A stretch of 64,000 nucleotides of DNA, taken from Nymphaea colorata (Eukaryota; Streptophyta; Magnoliopsida; Nymphaeales; Nymphaeaceae). Each line of letters starts with the position of its first letter. Positions within the stretch are counted from its first letter, which is position 1. A program made the position numbers and the translations under genes. The stretch covers positions 6,726,334-6,790,333 of the forward strand of contig NC_045147.1 in assembly GCF_008831285.2 (NCBI RefSeq), in the 5' to 3' direction. The notes below the pieces were generated by a model, which saw only the letters and a list, made by a program, of their open reading frames with translations, was not told where the DNA came from and did not search any database. Positions 58,201 through 64,000 of this stretch are shown piece by piece.

Positions 58201-59075
58201 TAACAATATCTTGTCACACCTGGAAAAAGTGCTGCGTTTTAGATTTTCATTTTTGCATTGAATGATGTGCTATAATACAATATTGTGGATGAATCTGGGC
58301 ACTTCTTTAACATCTTGAAAATTCTTCATCTTGACAATTCGTCTGTCTATTTGCCAGAAAGCTAAGCAAAGTTATCAAAAGGATTTAGCTTCTTTTCAAG
58401 GGGCAAGAAGGGAGACTGAGCTGAAAACTGCTCCACCAGGAGATGGTAATGATGACACCTAAAGCTATATCTATTAAACTGTTGAAAAGTTCCAGTCTGA
58501 TGCTATAATTGTCACAAATATTGTTCTTGGGTTTTTTATCGGTGATGTTTTTCTCAAAATTTAATGGGGAAATTTGTTTTTCCTTGGGAAAATCTTGAAG
58601 CTCAAAAGTAAAAAATATACATATATAAAAAATAATAGAAACAGATTATGAAGATTTGGGGTATTCTACTAATTTTCTTCCTACAATATTAGTCAAAATA
58701 CAGAATGCTTAATAATATATTGAAAACCTAAAAAAAGATTAGAGCACAGTGTAAACCAATTTTTCTTAGAAAAAGGAAAAAAATGTGACAGAAACACCTT
58801 ATTTCCATTTAGGCATTTTATAAAATATATTAGTTTTTTTCTATTTTATGACTTTCTTTATTTTCCACTTTTGTTTTACATTGCTTGAAAAAAAATGTCG
58901 AAATTTGTGACAGTGGACGTACCATCTAATCAAGTTAAGCACTTCTATTGTCACTTATGAATTGATTTTGGAATTACAGATTGGCAATACGATTCTTCTT
59001 CTGGCTATTACTTTAATCAGGCCTCAGGGTACTATTTTGATACAGATTCTGGTTTATACTACTCAGACAACATAG
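37162..59075 (+). CDS. ZOP1: ZOP1-like zinc finger and OCRE domain protein, 5' part of gene, exons 1-4
   Basis: Coding sequence joins 37162-37170, 37644-37844, 58358-58445 and 58980-59075 (394 nt, 131 codons plus one base). The protein begins [18 protein letters not shown] with a matrin/U1-type C2H2 zinc finger (Cys pair in WCDFC, His pair in HELGQRH). A charged coiled stretch follows ([17 protein letters not shown]), then a linker, and then the aromatic OCRE repeats ([21 protein letters not shown]). Order and content match plant ZOP1, a nuclear nucleic-acid-binding protein known in RNA-directed DNA methylation and splicing. All introns are GT...AG and phases agree. Intron 2 is 20,513 bp and TE-filled. 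The exon after 59075 (expected to continue HWVT-like) is not visible, so the C-terminus lies beyond the window or is lost. Confidence 0.9.
37644..37844 (+). CDS. ZOP1: ZOP1 exon 2 (zinc finger), 67 codons
   Basis: Preceded by CTTTCCTTTCAG and followed by GTAAGA. It encodes the whole zinc finger and the start of the coiled stretch. Read-through of the donor keeps a frame open to 37967, which would give a truncated protein if intron 2 were retained. Confidence 0.95.
37845..38814 (+). other. ZOP1 intron 2, left flank without recognised elements
   Basis: AT-rich intronic sequence from the donor at 37845 to the inferred edge of the Gypsy element. No other gene is seen. Confidence 0.6.
38815..39096 (-). 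repeat. Probable 3' LTR of the minus-strand Gypsy
   Basis: On the minus strand it begins TGTTAGAGC directly after the purine tract GAGAAGGGAGGACAAG. It contains TTTAAGGGATATATAC and CTGGGCTTC blocks that resemble the LTR at 48889-49143. The far end is set at a TG near 38815 by length analogy only. Confidence 0.5.
39097..40718 (-). pseudogene. Gypsy pol, RNase H end, integrase and chromodomain-like tail
   Basis: The segment 40614-39877 reads [20 protein letters not shown] (end of RNase H). It then shows the integrase HHCC zinc-binding part (HGxEG...[12 protein letters not shown]) and the first catalytic Asp ([12 protein letters not shown]) with [15 protein letters not shown]. Downstream, after frame changes, comes the region [20 protein letters not shown] near 39600 and a chromodomain-like [16 protein letters not shown] near 39150. 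Integrase inserts the cDNA; several frameshifts prevent a full product. Confidence 0.85.
40724..41194 (+). repeat. 5' LTR (471 bp), with perfect 34-nt palindrome and TATA box
   Basis: Starts TGTTAGAATG and ends GATTTACA. AGTCCCAACGGCTAGA and its exact complement form a hairpin at 40948-40981 with a TT loop. A TATA box (CTATAAATAG) follows at about 41013, so transcription should start shortly downstream. Confidence 0.95.
40948..40981. promoter_or_regulatory. Perfect palindrome in the Copia U3 region
   Basis: Two 16-nt arms with a 2-nt loop, conserved in both LTRs and about 33 bp upstream of the TATA box. It could bind a dimeric regulator as DNA or fold in a read-through RNA. Confidence 0.6.
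41195..41206 (+). other. Primer-binding site (initiator tRNA-Met)
   Basis: TGGTATCAGAGC directly follows the 5' LTR. Confidence 0.95.
41523..42590 (+). pseudogene. Copia gag-protease with an early TGA
   Basis: The family start is the ATG at 41523 ([15 protein letters not shown]). The codon for the conserved Trp after NYIQ is TGA at 41583-41585, and the frame is then open from 41586 to 42590. It shows a UBN2 gag domain (about residues 40-220), the zinc knuckle [14 protein letters not shown] and the protease site [12 protein letters not shown] frameshift near 42575 ends the frame at TGA 42588 while the protease/integrase linker continues in the next frame. One TGG-to-TGA change and one indel thus separate it from an intact gag. 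Confidence 0.93.
42619..43857 (+). pseudogene. Copia pol, integrase part
   Basis: A 412-codon frame includes the pre-integrase zinc-binding region ([13 protein letters not shown]...CNDC). The DDE catalytic core follows, with Asp in [11 protein letters not shown], Asp in [11 protein letters not shown] and Glu in [13 protein letters not shown], then the C-terminal [18 protein letters not shown] region. It ends in an Asp-rich run at TAA 43855-43857; the next frame segment (44071) is in the same phase, so this is a single nonsense codon in the polyprotein. All three catalytic residues are kept. Confidence 0.93.
44071..45558 (+). pseudogene. Copia pol, reverse transcriptase and RNase H
   Basis: The frame holds the RT blocks ([44 protein letters not shown] and the catalytic [13 protein letters not shown]). 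RNase H follows ([43 protein letters not shown]). Near 45500 a frameshift replaces the family C-terminus; the true ending ([18 protein letters not shown]) continues in another frame to about 45620. Coding in the same phase extends upstream to 43858. Confidence 0.93.
45633..46091 (+). repeat. 3' LTR (459 bp)
   Basis: Nearly identical to the 5' LTR. The 34-nt palindrome is at 45842-45875 and the TATA box at about 45907. Confidence 0.95.
46097..47344 (-). pseudogene. Gypsy pol, reverse transcriptase and start of RNase H
   Basis: Minus strand 47087-46653 encodes [35 protein letters not shown] and [16 protein letters not shown], the classic RT blocks (GLTNAP here GQTNAP). The YVDD region near 46650 is disrupted by an A-run frameshift (VFFL then YLDIQ). 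RNase H starts at 46284 with [18 protein letters not shown] and stops at WRHYL, where the Copia target duplication lies. Its continuation is at 40718 and lower. Confidence 0.87.
47447..48836 (-). pseudogene. Gypsy gag and aspartic protease, broken
   Basis: The gag region spans 48836-48080 in several frames (for example [40 protein letters not shown]). The frame 48034-47447 carries a CCHC-like knuckle [14 protein letters not shown] and the retropepsin site [15 protein letters not shown], where the usual DTGST reads DKGST. Stops lie within gag. It is related to, but clearly diverged from, the + strand Gypsy gag at 49174. Confidence 0.83.
48889..49143 (+). repeat. Single LTR (255 bp) between the two divergent Gypsy bodies
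   Basis: Starts TGTTAGG and ends GCTAACA, a near inverted pair of termini. The order of T-rich U3, TTAAACCCTCTTAAGGG and the GGGCTTCC block, and the adjacent primer site, put it in plus orientation. Confidence 0.75.
49174..50183 (+). pseudogene. Gypsy gag, frameshifted and cut by a MITE
   Basis: The likely start is the ATG at 49174 ([18 protein letters not shown]). A frameshift near 49230 moves to the frame open to 49969, which carries [40 protein letters not shown] and [19 protein letters not shown] of the gag domain. A further frame (49966-50183) reaches the zinc knuckle [11 protein letters not shown], which is interrupted at 50183 by the inserted MITE; the missing HNC part resumes at 50580. 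Confidence 0.87.
50184..50571. mobile_element. MITE, 388 bp, TIR CTATGTCACA, 8-bp TSD GTTCCAGG
   Basis: Termini CTATGTCACACGG and the complement of CCATGTGACATAG form an imperfect inverted repeat. The flanking octamers GTTCCAGG at 50176-50183 and 50572-50579 are identical. Removing the element and one octamer rejoins the Gypsy zinc-knuckle reading. Internally there are repeated GGGTACG words at the left, a ~50-bp tandem repeat (CTCATAAGTCATAAGAAAG at about 50342 and 50402), and a GTTTGGATC...GATCCAAAAC stem. The 8-bp duplication suggests the hAT superfamily. Confidence 0.92.
50580..51522 (+). pseudogene. Gypsy protease and RT leader
   Basis: After the MITE the frame carries the retropepsin site [20 protein letters not shown] (the active-site DTG is intact) and [16 protein letters not shown], with a TGA at 51042. 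It continues in phase through [20 protein letters not shown] and [15 protein letters not shown], then a frameshift near 51430 leads into RT. Confidence 0.87.
51471..52721 (+). pseudogene. Gypsy reverse transcriptase and RNase H
   Basis: RT blocks are well kept: [48 protein letters not shown] and the catalytic [14 protein letters not shown] (FDD). A short frameshifted connection follows 52037, then RNase H at 52180-52560 with [18 protein letters not shown], the YERE motif and [15 protein letters not shown]. The frame ends at TGA after YGYEW (52721). Confidence 0.92.
52722..53670 (+). pseudogene. Gypsy integrase, frameshifted and 3'-truncated
   Basis: The HHCC zinc-binding region is present ([12 protein letters not shown]...[12 protein letters not shown]), followed by [11 protein letters not shown] (first Asp), a stop at 53056, [14 protein letters not shown] and [12 protein letters not shown] (second Asp). 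The Glu motif TNGQTEVVN lies near 53280 in a shifted frame. The last recognisable piece is [20 protein letters not shown] to RRPRGYK at 53670, where unrelated AT-rich sequence starts. Confidence 0.88.
54236..54345. repeat. Cluster of four ATCGCGAT-type palindromes
   Basis: TCGCGA occurs at 54236, 54272, 54320 and 54340, three of them within ATATCGCGAT. The words AATATTTTCAAAATATCGCG and TATCGCGATATTTTTGAAAA pair as imperfect inverted repeats around an otherwise CpG-poor stretch. Confidence 0.85.
54362..55323. mobile_element. Possible small DNA element bounded by CCTAGGC arrays
   Basis: The left edge (54362-54421) and right edge (55258-55320) both carry clusters of GCCTAGGC and related words; the right edge ends GGTGCCTTGACAACA. 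Between them the DNA is very AT-rich, including a degenerate TGTTATATGTAT repeat at 54480-54970. The edges pair only loosely as inverted repeats and no target duplication was found. Confidence 0.4.
54480..54970. repeat. Degenerate short repeat of TGTTATATGTATA words
   Basis: Variants such as CTGTTATATG, TGTTATACCTG and TTATATGTATACTG recur more than a dozen times at irregular spacing. Confidence 0.7.
56672..56703. repeat. (ATT)n microsatellite
   Basis: An uninterrupted run of about ten ATT units. Confidence 0.95.
57411..58105. repeat. Diverged direct duplication inside ZOP1 intron 2 (offset ~416 bp)
   Basis: The left copy (about 57411-57700) and right copy (about 57827-58105) share, in order, TTTACATCCTTAATCT, TATGAATARTR-CTTGGAAACA, AGAATGGCAYAC, TTAGCTTRRGATAAC, TGTGCTACC/ACGTGCCACT and GGAAGAGTGGCT / CGAAGAGTGGCT. 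Divergence is considerable. Confidence 0.7.
58358..58445 (+). CDS. ZOP1: ZOP1 exon 3 (linker)
   Basis: Preceded by TATTTGCCAG and followed by GTAATG. Encodes [15 protein letters not shown] and a short linker ending GD, matching the segment after IEA in the family. Ends one base into a codon. Confidence 0.88.
58980..59075 (+). CDS. ZOP1: ZOP1 exon 4 (OCRE motif)
   Basis: Preceded by GGAATTACAG and followed by GTTAGT. The Asp codon split across exons 3/4 is restored, then [13 protein letters not shown] and [13 protein letters not shown] follow, the tyrosine-rich OCRE core. Ends one base into a codon (phase 1). Confidence 0.92.
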   Translation: MGNTILLLAITLIRPQGTILIQILVYTTQTT

Positions 59076-59456
59076 GTTAGTATATTCATAAGCTTGTGCA
59101 TGTCAAGTTAATTTAGCTACAGTTTTTGCTGCATCATGCAAAAGCTTGGTATGGAAATAGTAATGAATGCATGAACATGAACAAGGAAAATAATAGGAGG
59201 CTTCCTACTAGAGGTGAAACAAAAAAAAAGACCTTATATATATATATAGAGGTGGAACAAACAAAAAACCTTATATATATATATATATAATGAAGGAATT
59301 TTATAATATCAAACTTTGATTTAATGACCACAGTGTTAGTTAGCAGAAAACTTATGAAAAAGAGACACATATGTTGTCAAGGGATGGGCAGCAGCAGCAA
59401 ACACACCCTCAACCCTAATTTGTTAAATTGTTAAACATAACTATAAGCTAGATGGG
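59076..59456 (+). other. ZOP1 intron 4, first part
   Basis: AT-rich intronic DNA with two short TA runs (about 59236-59251 and 59271-59288), each following an ACCTTATATA word. No gene. Confidence 0.6.
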
Positions 59457-61049
59457 TGTCACGGGCTGACTTTTTCAAAGCCTTATTTGGCCCGCACGGC
59501 GCCGAGGGTTTCCCAAGCCTTCGGCCAGCCTTAACTCAATCGTAATGTAGCAGAAACTTTTATCAATCTTTTGGGACCGTGGACTAGACGAGGAGTGTTA
59601 AGCACTCGGTGCACCATCACCCAGGATTATCCCACAGTAGACCATCGGCATGCCGTGGCCATGATGCCATGTCAGAACAATGTCATTGCTCAAAGCACTT
59701 ATCTACTTCCATACGAAATCTGGGTGGGCGAAGACTTTCCTTTGGAGAAAGTCCTCAGCGGAAGCCAGTTGCCACTAGAGGTAATTAAGCAGGATGGCCG
59801 ACCATCGCCCTACTCGACGACGAGCTTTCACTTGCTCGCCCCCGCGTGACTCTACGCGGTTGTGGACGCGTCCATCGGGGGAATCAGCCCTAACCCACGC
59901 GCACCCCCGTGCACATCCAAACGCTACGCGTGAGGACTTACCGACGGACTTGCACATTTCAAAGGGACTGACAACCATTATGCACTTATACGCTTTGTCT
60001 TTGCACCACCGTGCTGCACATTCTAAGTGCATTACTTTCTGCTTGACTCAGCGTCCGATTGGATCCCACATGCTTCCCAAGCAATGCCCAAGATGACCAA
60101 GCAGCATCTGATACTGCTGGCTTGGCTGGGCCAGACATAGTCGGTCTGCAACATTCTCCCACCACCAAATCATCGATGTCCTTGGTGACTTGCCTCAGGC
60201 GAGGGAAACTCTACAGCCATACGTTTCATTTCATTCAATTGAGCCAACATTCGTCTGATTGACGCACCCATCATGTCTCAGCTACCTGTCTTATCGGGTG
60301 GATCGTCTCTAGTCCATCTTCGGTTCTTCCCACTTTTCTGTCACTTTTTGCACTTTTTCTTAGTAAAGTTTAGAACATATCCGACGACCACTAAGTATCA
60401 ACCCAAGATGTTTTGTCAACCAACATGCTCGCTTCCTCGAGCCATGTCAACAGTCAACACTAAGATCTCATGCTCTCCTGGACAATCCTTTTTCACGTTG
60501 GGCCTCTCACCCTGTCTGCCTCAGCGAGTAGCTCCTCCTTGGCCTTTCTGCTCTTGACACCTAGATACCATCTTCGGAACGTGTGATCTCCATCTGGCCA
60601 ACACCAATGCAGTCACTTGAACTAGTGTCCGACGAACATACCCAAACTATGGGCACCAACAACAAGCCAACGTTTTTCTGAACAACTTGTTGATTGTATT
60701 TTTTGCATCGTTGTCATCTTTCAAGTTCTTTTCGAGAAATCGTTATGCTTTGATACCACTTTGTCATGGGCTGACTTTTTCAAGCCTTATTTGGCCTGCA
60801 CGGCGCCGAGGGTTTCCCAAGCCTTCGGCCAACCCTATGTAAGCAAGTTGAAATTGTTTTCCTTTCTTAACTCCCTCGTGATGTACAAGCTTTCCAAGAG
60901 AAATACAGTACGAGTTTTCTTCATTCACACTTTGTGTTCTTTATGCACTTTGCTTTCCAAATGATCTCTACACCCATTTCAATGGTTTTAAGGCTGATGA
61001 CATAAGGTGCTTGTCGTGCCGCACAGACTGAAGTTGTCAGCCCGTGACA
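59457..61049 (-). mobile_element. Non-autonomous LTR element without gag-pol
   Basis: The right LTR (60762-61049, 288 bp) begins TGTCATGGGCTGAC and ends GTCAGCCCGTGACA, a clear inverted terminal pair. Next to it on the minus strand is TGGTATCAAAGC (60747-60758), a tRNA-Met-type primer site, so the element faces left. The left LTR begins TGTCACGGGCTGAC at 59457, matches for about 80 bp, then has a ~30-bp deletion and fades. The ~1.2-kb interior has no recognisable retroelement protein; frames such as 59794-60096 and 59986-60168 lack motifs. The flanking pentamers do not match. Confidence 0.7.
60762..61049 (-). repeat. 5' LTR of the non-autonomous element
   Basis: Bounded by the inverted pair TGTCAYGGGCTGAC and its complement, with the primer-binding site immediately to its left. 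Confidence 0.8.
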
Positions 61050-63157
61050 AAGAGTACCTTTATTAAATCAACAAATTAATGTCAAATGATTAAGTAAACA
61101 ATTTTGCACGTGTCCTATCTCAGGCATGGTCCATATTAAATGTGTTTGGATTTGGCCTCATTTGGATCCAGATACAAACACGACAGCTATTATATCTTAA
61201 CACCCTCTCTCACGTTGGTTGTGGTATTAGACCATGCACAACTTGTTCCTAAGTAGCCAGAATTGCTTTGCTAGTCCTTTGGTAAACAATTCAACAACAT
61301 GGTCTGCTGTCCGAATATGACATGGTTTGATCTCTTTGTTCTCCACCTTTTGTTTAATAAAAGGGTGGTCTATTTTAATGTACTTCGCGCATTGATGGAT
61401 AAAATTTAAAACAGTCTTCATGGTGCTCGGATTATCACATAACAGTAGAGATTGATAGACATCTTCCCCTATATCACCCAACAAATGTCGAATCCATGTG
61501 ACTTCAGCAGTTTCTGCTGCCATAGATCTATATTTAGCTTTTTCACTTGATCTTGCCACAAAATTTTTGTTTTCGCCTGCTCCATGATACAAGGTTGTGC
61601 CCAATAGGAATGCTATATCTAGAAACAGATCTGCTGTCATACACAATCTGAATATAGTCATGCTTTACGTAAACCAACCTATCACCTGCAGTCCCTTTCA
61701 AATACGCCAAGCTTCTATTTAGAACATCAATATATCCAACCCTTGGCATATGCACAAATTGAGATCTGATTAAAAGAATATCTGGCTTGGTAAAAGTGAG
61801 GTATTGAAGCATTCTAATTTCTAACTATACTTCAATGCTTAGTTGGGTCAACATATAAATCACCATCTTCAACATTTAATCATTAGTGCAACATATTATG
61901 AGTATTCACTGTTTTACAATTTGTCATCTCTTCCCTGCTTAAAAGATCAGGAGTATATTTCTATTGGAAAGTATCTCAACTATTGGAGGTCTTTCATCTT
62001 GAAAGTTTGCATCAACAAGTTTTTCACTTCTTGTATATGATTATCCGAATTGCCCATAATGACAATGTTATCCACATATATATGCAACAAAGTGACATTC
62101 CTTTCCTTGTAAATGAAAAGGGAATGGTCAAGAAGGTACATGCTAAAACTACAACTTTGAATCTTGAAGGGGGAAACTATGAAACCAAAAATGTGATGCC
62201 TATTTCAGTCCTTGGAGAAATTTTCTCAATTTGCATACCCAAGTGTTGGGGTCCTTCTTAATATGTCCAAAGATCTGCGTCATGTATACTTTTTCTTTTA
62301 GATCTCTATATGACAACACTTTTTACATCTAAATAACTTAATTTCCAACCATGATCTGTTGCCAAGGATATGATAGTACCTAAGTCACTGTGGTACGTGG
62401 GGGAACCCACGTACCCGTACCGGGACAAGGTTCGTTTGGATCGGTTTCGGGTCAGAACCGATCCAAACTACAAAAAAAAAAAAGAAAACATTGTCTTGGT
62501 CTGTTTATGTTTTTTTTTTCTATGAGATTATATGTAAGAACTATGAAAGGAACATTGTCTTAATAATGTGATGATATCAATTTTGTTTTTTATAATTAAA
62601 AATATGTAATTATCGCCATATTGCCATACCAAGATTGGCAAAAAACGCCATACCTGCACTCGTACCTATGTGAGATAGGATAGTACTCATCGTTCGCTCT
62701 TGATCATGTAGTCCTACACATATTGTTGTGTAAAACCTTGTGCCACAAGCCTTTCCTTATATTTTTAAATCTTCCATTAGGTTTATATTTAATCTTGTAA
62801 ACCCATTTGGAGCCCACAATAATTTCCCTTTAGGTCTAGGCATTACTTGTCAAGGCTAACATTCATGAATTTCATTTATAGCTTCTATCCATTGACGAGA
62901 CTTGATGGCTTGACTAAATTTAATGGGTTCATCGTGTTTTGCAATCAAAGACATAAGCAATTGAAAATCTAATAGAAGTTTTCATAACTAGCCCATCATT
63001 GAATTGGGTGAGTAACTCATATTTCCTTGTAGGCTAGCCAATTCCAACTTCTATATTATTTGGGGTAGTATCCTTTTCCCATCAGATATATGCTTGACTC
63101 GGAAAACGTTGAACCGTATTTTGACTGGCATCTTCTATAGTGGCTGCAGTTTCTTCT
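61050..63157 (-). mobile_element. Degenerate Copia element (LTR edge, RNase H, RT)
   Basis: On the minus strand, RT pieces run from about 62990 to 62200 (WVYKIKYKPNGRF near 62790, SLATDHGWKLSYLDVKS near 62350). RNase H follows from 61812 to 61227, with TWIRHLLGDIGEDVYQSLL, HIRTADHVVELFTKGLAKQF and KYIKIDHPFIKQKVENKEIK. A purine tract GTGAGAGAGGGTG then leads to an LTR edge TGTTAAGATATAA at 61202. The LTR's other end was not found; it may be cut by the neighbouring LTR element at 61049. Frameshifts and stops are frequent, and a MITE sits at 62380-62678. Confidence 0.8.
62380..62678. mobile_element. MITE, 299 bp, TIR CTAAGTCAC/CTATCTCAC, 8-bp TSD GATAGTAC
   Basis: The element lies between identical octamers GATAGTAC at 62372-62379 and 62679-62686 and interrupts Copia RT sequence. 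The termini CTAAGTCACTGTGG and CTATCTCACATAGG are decayed versions of those of the MITE at 50184. Both share a GTTTGGATC...GATCCAAAC inner stem and GTACG/GTACC words, which supports one family. Confidence 0.85.
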
Positions 63158-63385
63158 TGTAGAATAGTAACAAAGAAGGCGATCGTAACGTGGAAAACCC
63201 TTGACTTGAGGGATAAAAAACCACGGTGGAGAAGATCCGGCCCCCACTAGCTGCCGGTCTCTATCTCTCTCTTAATTTTCATTAACGACGTGAAATTCGG
63301 GTTACAAATGTTTAAATAGAGCTCAACATGAATAACAGGTCAGATAGGGTCCAGAGCCGGACCCAAACATACAAACACGCTAACA
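63158..63385 (-). repeat. Probable 3' LTR of the right-edge Copia
   Basis: The end at 63385 is fixed by the purine tract; the start at 63158 is inferred from a TGTAGAATAG word where the neighbouring Copia text stops. Confidence 0.5.
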
Positions 63386-64000
63386 CTCCCTCGCAAGTTG
63401 GACATACAAATCAAACATGTCCAACTTGGATACATTTCAATCAAATGAAGTTGATGACAAGGCCTTGGTCAGAGCATCAGTTGTCTAGTCTTCGGACTTC
63501 ATGTAAGGCAGAACAAATTCTTTAGCATCATTTCTTTCCCGAATGAAATGATGGTCAATCTCTACATGCTTCGTTCTATCATGTAATACCAGATTGTTGG
63601 CTAAGTTGATTGCAGACTTGTTATCACAATACATCTCCATTGGTCCCTCAGTTTTGATTCTAATGTCAGCCAATTGCACTTTCAGCCACAACAACTTAGA
63701 GACCCCTATGGACACAACTCTATATTCAGCCTCAGGACTAGAGCGAGAGCAAACGTTCTGTCTCTTACTTTTCTATACCATGAGATTTCCTCTCAAGTAA
63801 ATACAATAGCCTGAGGTGGATCTTTTAGTATCAACACATCCTGCCCAGTTAGCATTAGAATACTTTCAATCTCAAGAGAGTCTTGCTTAACGCACAAGAG
63901 GCCCTTGCCAGGACTCTTCTTCAAATAACATAAAATCCTGTCAACTGCTTTAAGTGAACATGTGTGGGTGCATGCATAAACTGATTCATCACATTCACAG
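63158..64000 (-). mobile_element. Copia element entering from the right edge (LTR and RNase H)
   Basis: A probable 3' LTR at about 63158-63385 (minus strand TGTTAGCG...TTCTACA) follows the purine tract GCGAGGGAG. To its right, in several frames of the minus strand, is RNase H: CDNKSAINLANNLVLHDRTK and HVEIDHHFIRERNDAKEFVL (63715-63485), with further RNase H/RT text to 64000. Stops are present. The rest lies outside the window. Confidence 0.82.

Larger units (their letters stand above)
53671..58357 (+). other. ZOP1 intron 2, right part without coding elements
   Basis: No supported gene. It contains several repeats listed separately (54236-54345, 54362-55323, 56672-56703 and 57411-58105). Scattered short frames such as 55908-56219 and 56498-56857 lack motifs and do not match ZOP1. 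Confidence 0.6.

Noticed and set aside
59775-60557. Several 60-100-codon ORFs in the interior of the non-autonomous LTR element
   Set aside because: They overlap on both strands and have no gag, pol or other recognisable motif; GC-rich composition explains them.
59076-64000. Search for ZOP1 exon 5 (expected to begin with HWVT-like codons)
   Set aside because: No acceptor plus matching coding segment was found by eye; the exon is taken to lie to the right of the window.
1-64000. tRNA, rRNA, CRISPR arrays, or a bacterial-type operon
   Set aside because: None seen. The TGGTATCAGAGC words are retrotransposon primer sites, not tRNA genes, and the repeats lack CRISPR-type regular spacing.

Overview
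The window is nuclear DNA from a flowering plant. It contains a spliced, conserved plant protein gene (ZOP1-like) and a dense layer of plant-type transposable elements: Ty1/Copia and Ty3/Gypsy LTR retrotransposons primed by initiator tRNA-Met, plus hAT, CACTA and small TIR elements. The lineage cannot be told from this sequence alone. Nothing bacterial or organellar is visible.

The only host gene recognised is on the + strand. It encodes the N-terminal part of ZOP1, a matrin/U1-type zinc finger and OCRE protein known from RNA-directed DNA methylation and pre-mRNA splicing. Exons 1 to 4 are at 37162-37170, 37644-37844, 58358-58445 and 58980-59075, all with GT...AG introns and compatible phases. 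The gene runs off the right edge. Intron 2 is about 20.5 kb because retrotransposons have piled up inside it, and intron 4 is also full of transposon sequence.

Layout. 1-4690: a truncated Copia LTR, then degenerate retroelement-like ORFs of no recognised family and a candidate long LTR. 4703-6402: broken hAT transposase (-). 7688-8564: a near-perfect inverted repeat with 421-bp arms. 12640-13540: CACTA transposase fragment (+), abutting a 5'-half Copia element (-, 13541-15861). 18999-23525: Copia element (-) with LTRs and target-site duplication TAGTT. 25275-25600: FAR1/MULE-like fragment (-). 28928-34336: Copia element (+) with 462-bp LTRs and a nearly matching duplication. 34342-37161: simple and tandem repeats leading into the ZOP1 promoter region. 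37162-59075: ZOP1 exons. Intron 2 holds a Gypsy element (-, 38815-48888) split by a young Copia (+, 40724-46091, duplication AGTAG), then a second Gypsy (+, 48889-53670) meeting the first head to head at a single LTR and carrying a 388-bp MITE with an 8-bp duplication. Intron 4 (from 59076) holds a short non-autonomous LTR element, a degenerate Copia carrying a second MITE, and a further Copia that leaves the window.

All retroelement proteins seen are broken by stops, frameshifts or deletions, so the window shows successive layers of nested insertion. The observations most worth checking are the giant TE-filled intron in a gene of the silencing and splicing machinery, the 421-bp inverted repeat that could form a hairpin RNA, the head-to-head Gypsy pair on one LTR, the two MITEs sharing termini, and the unrecognised ORF cluster at 837-3193.
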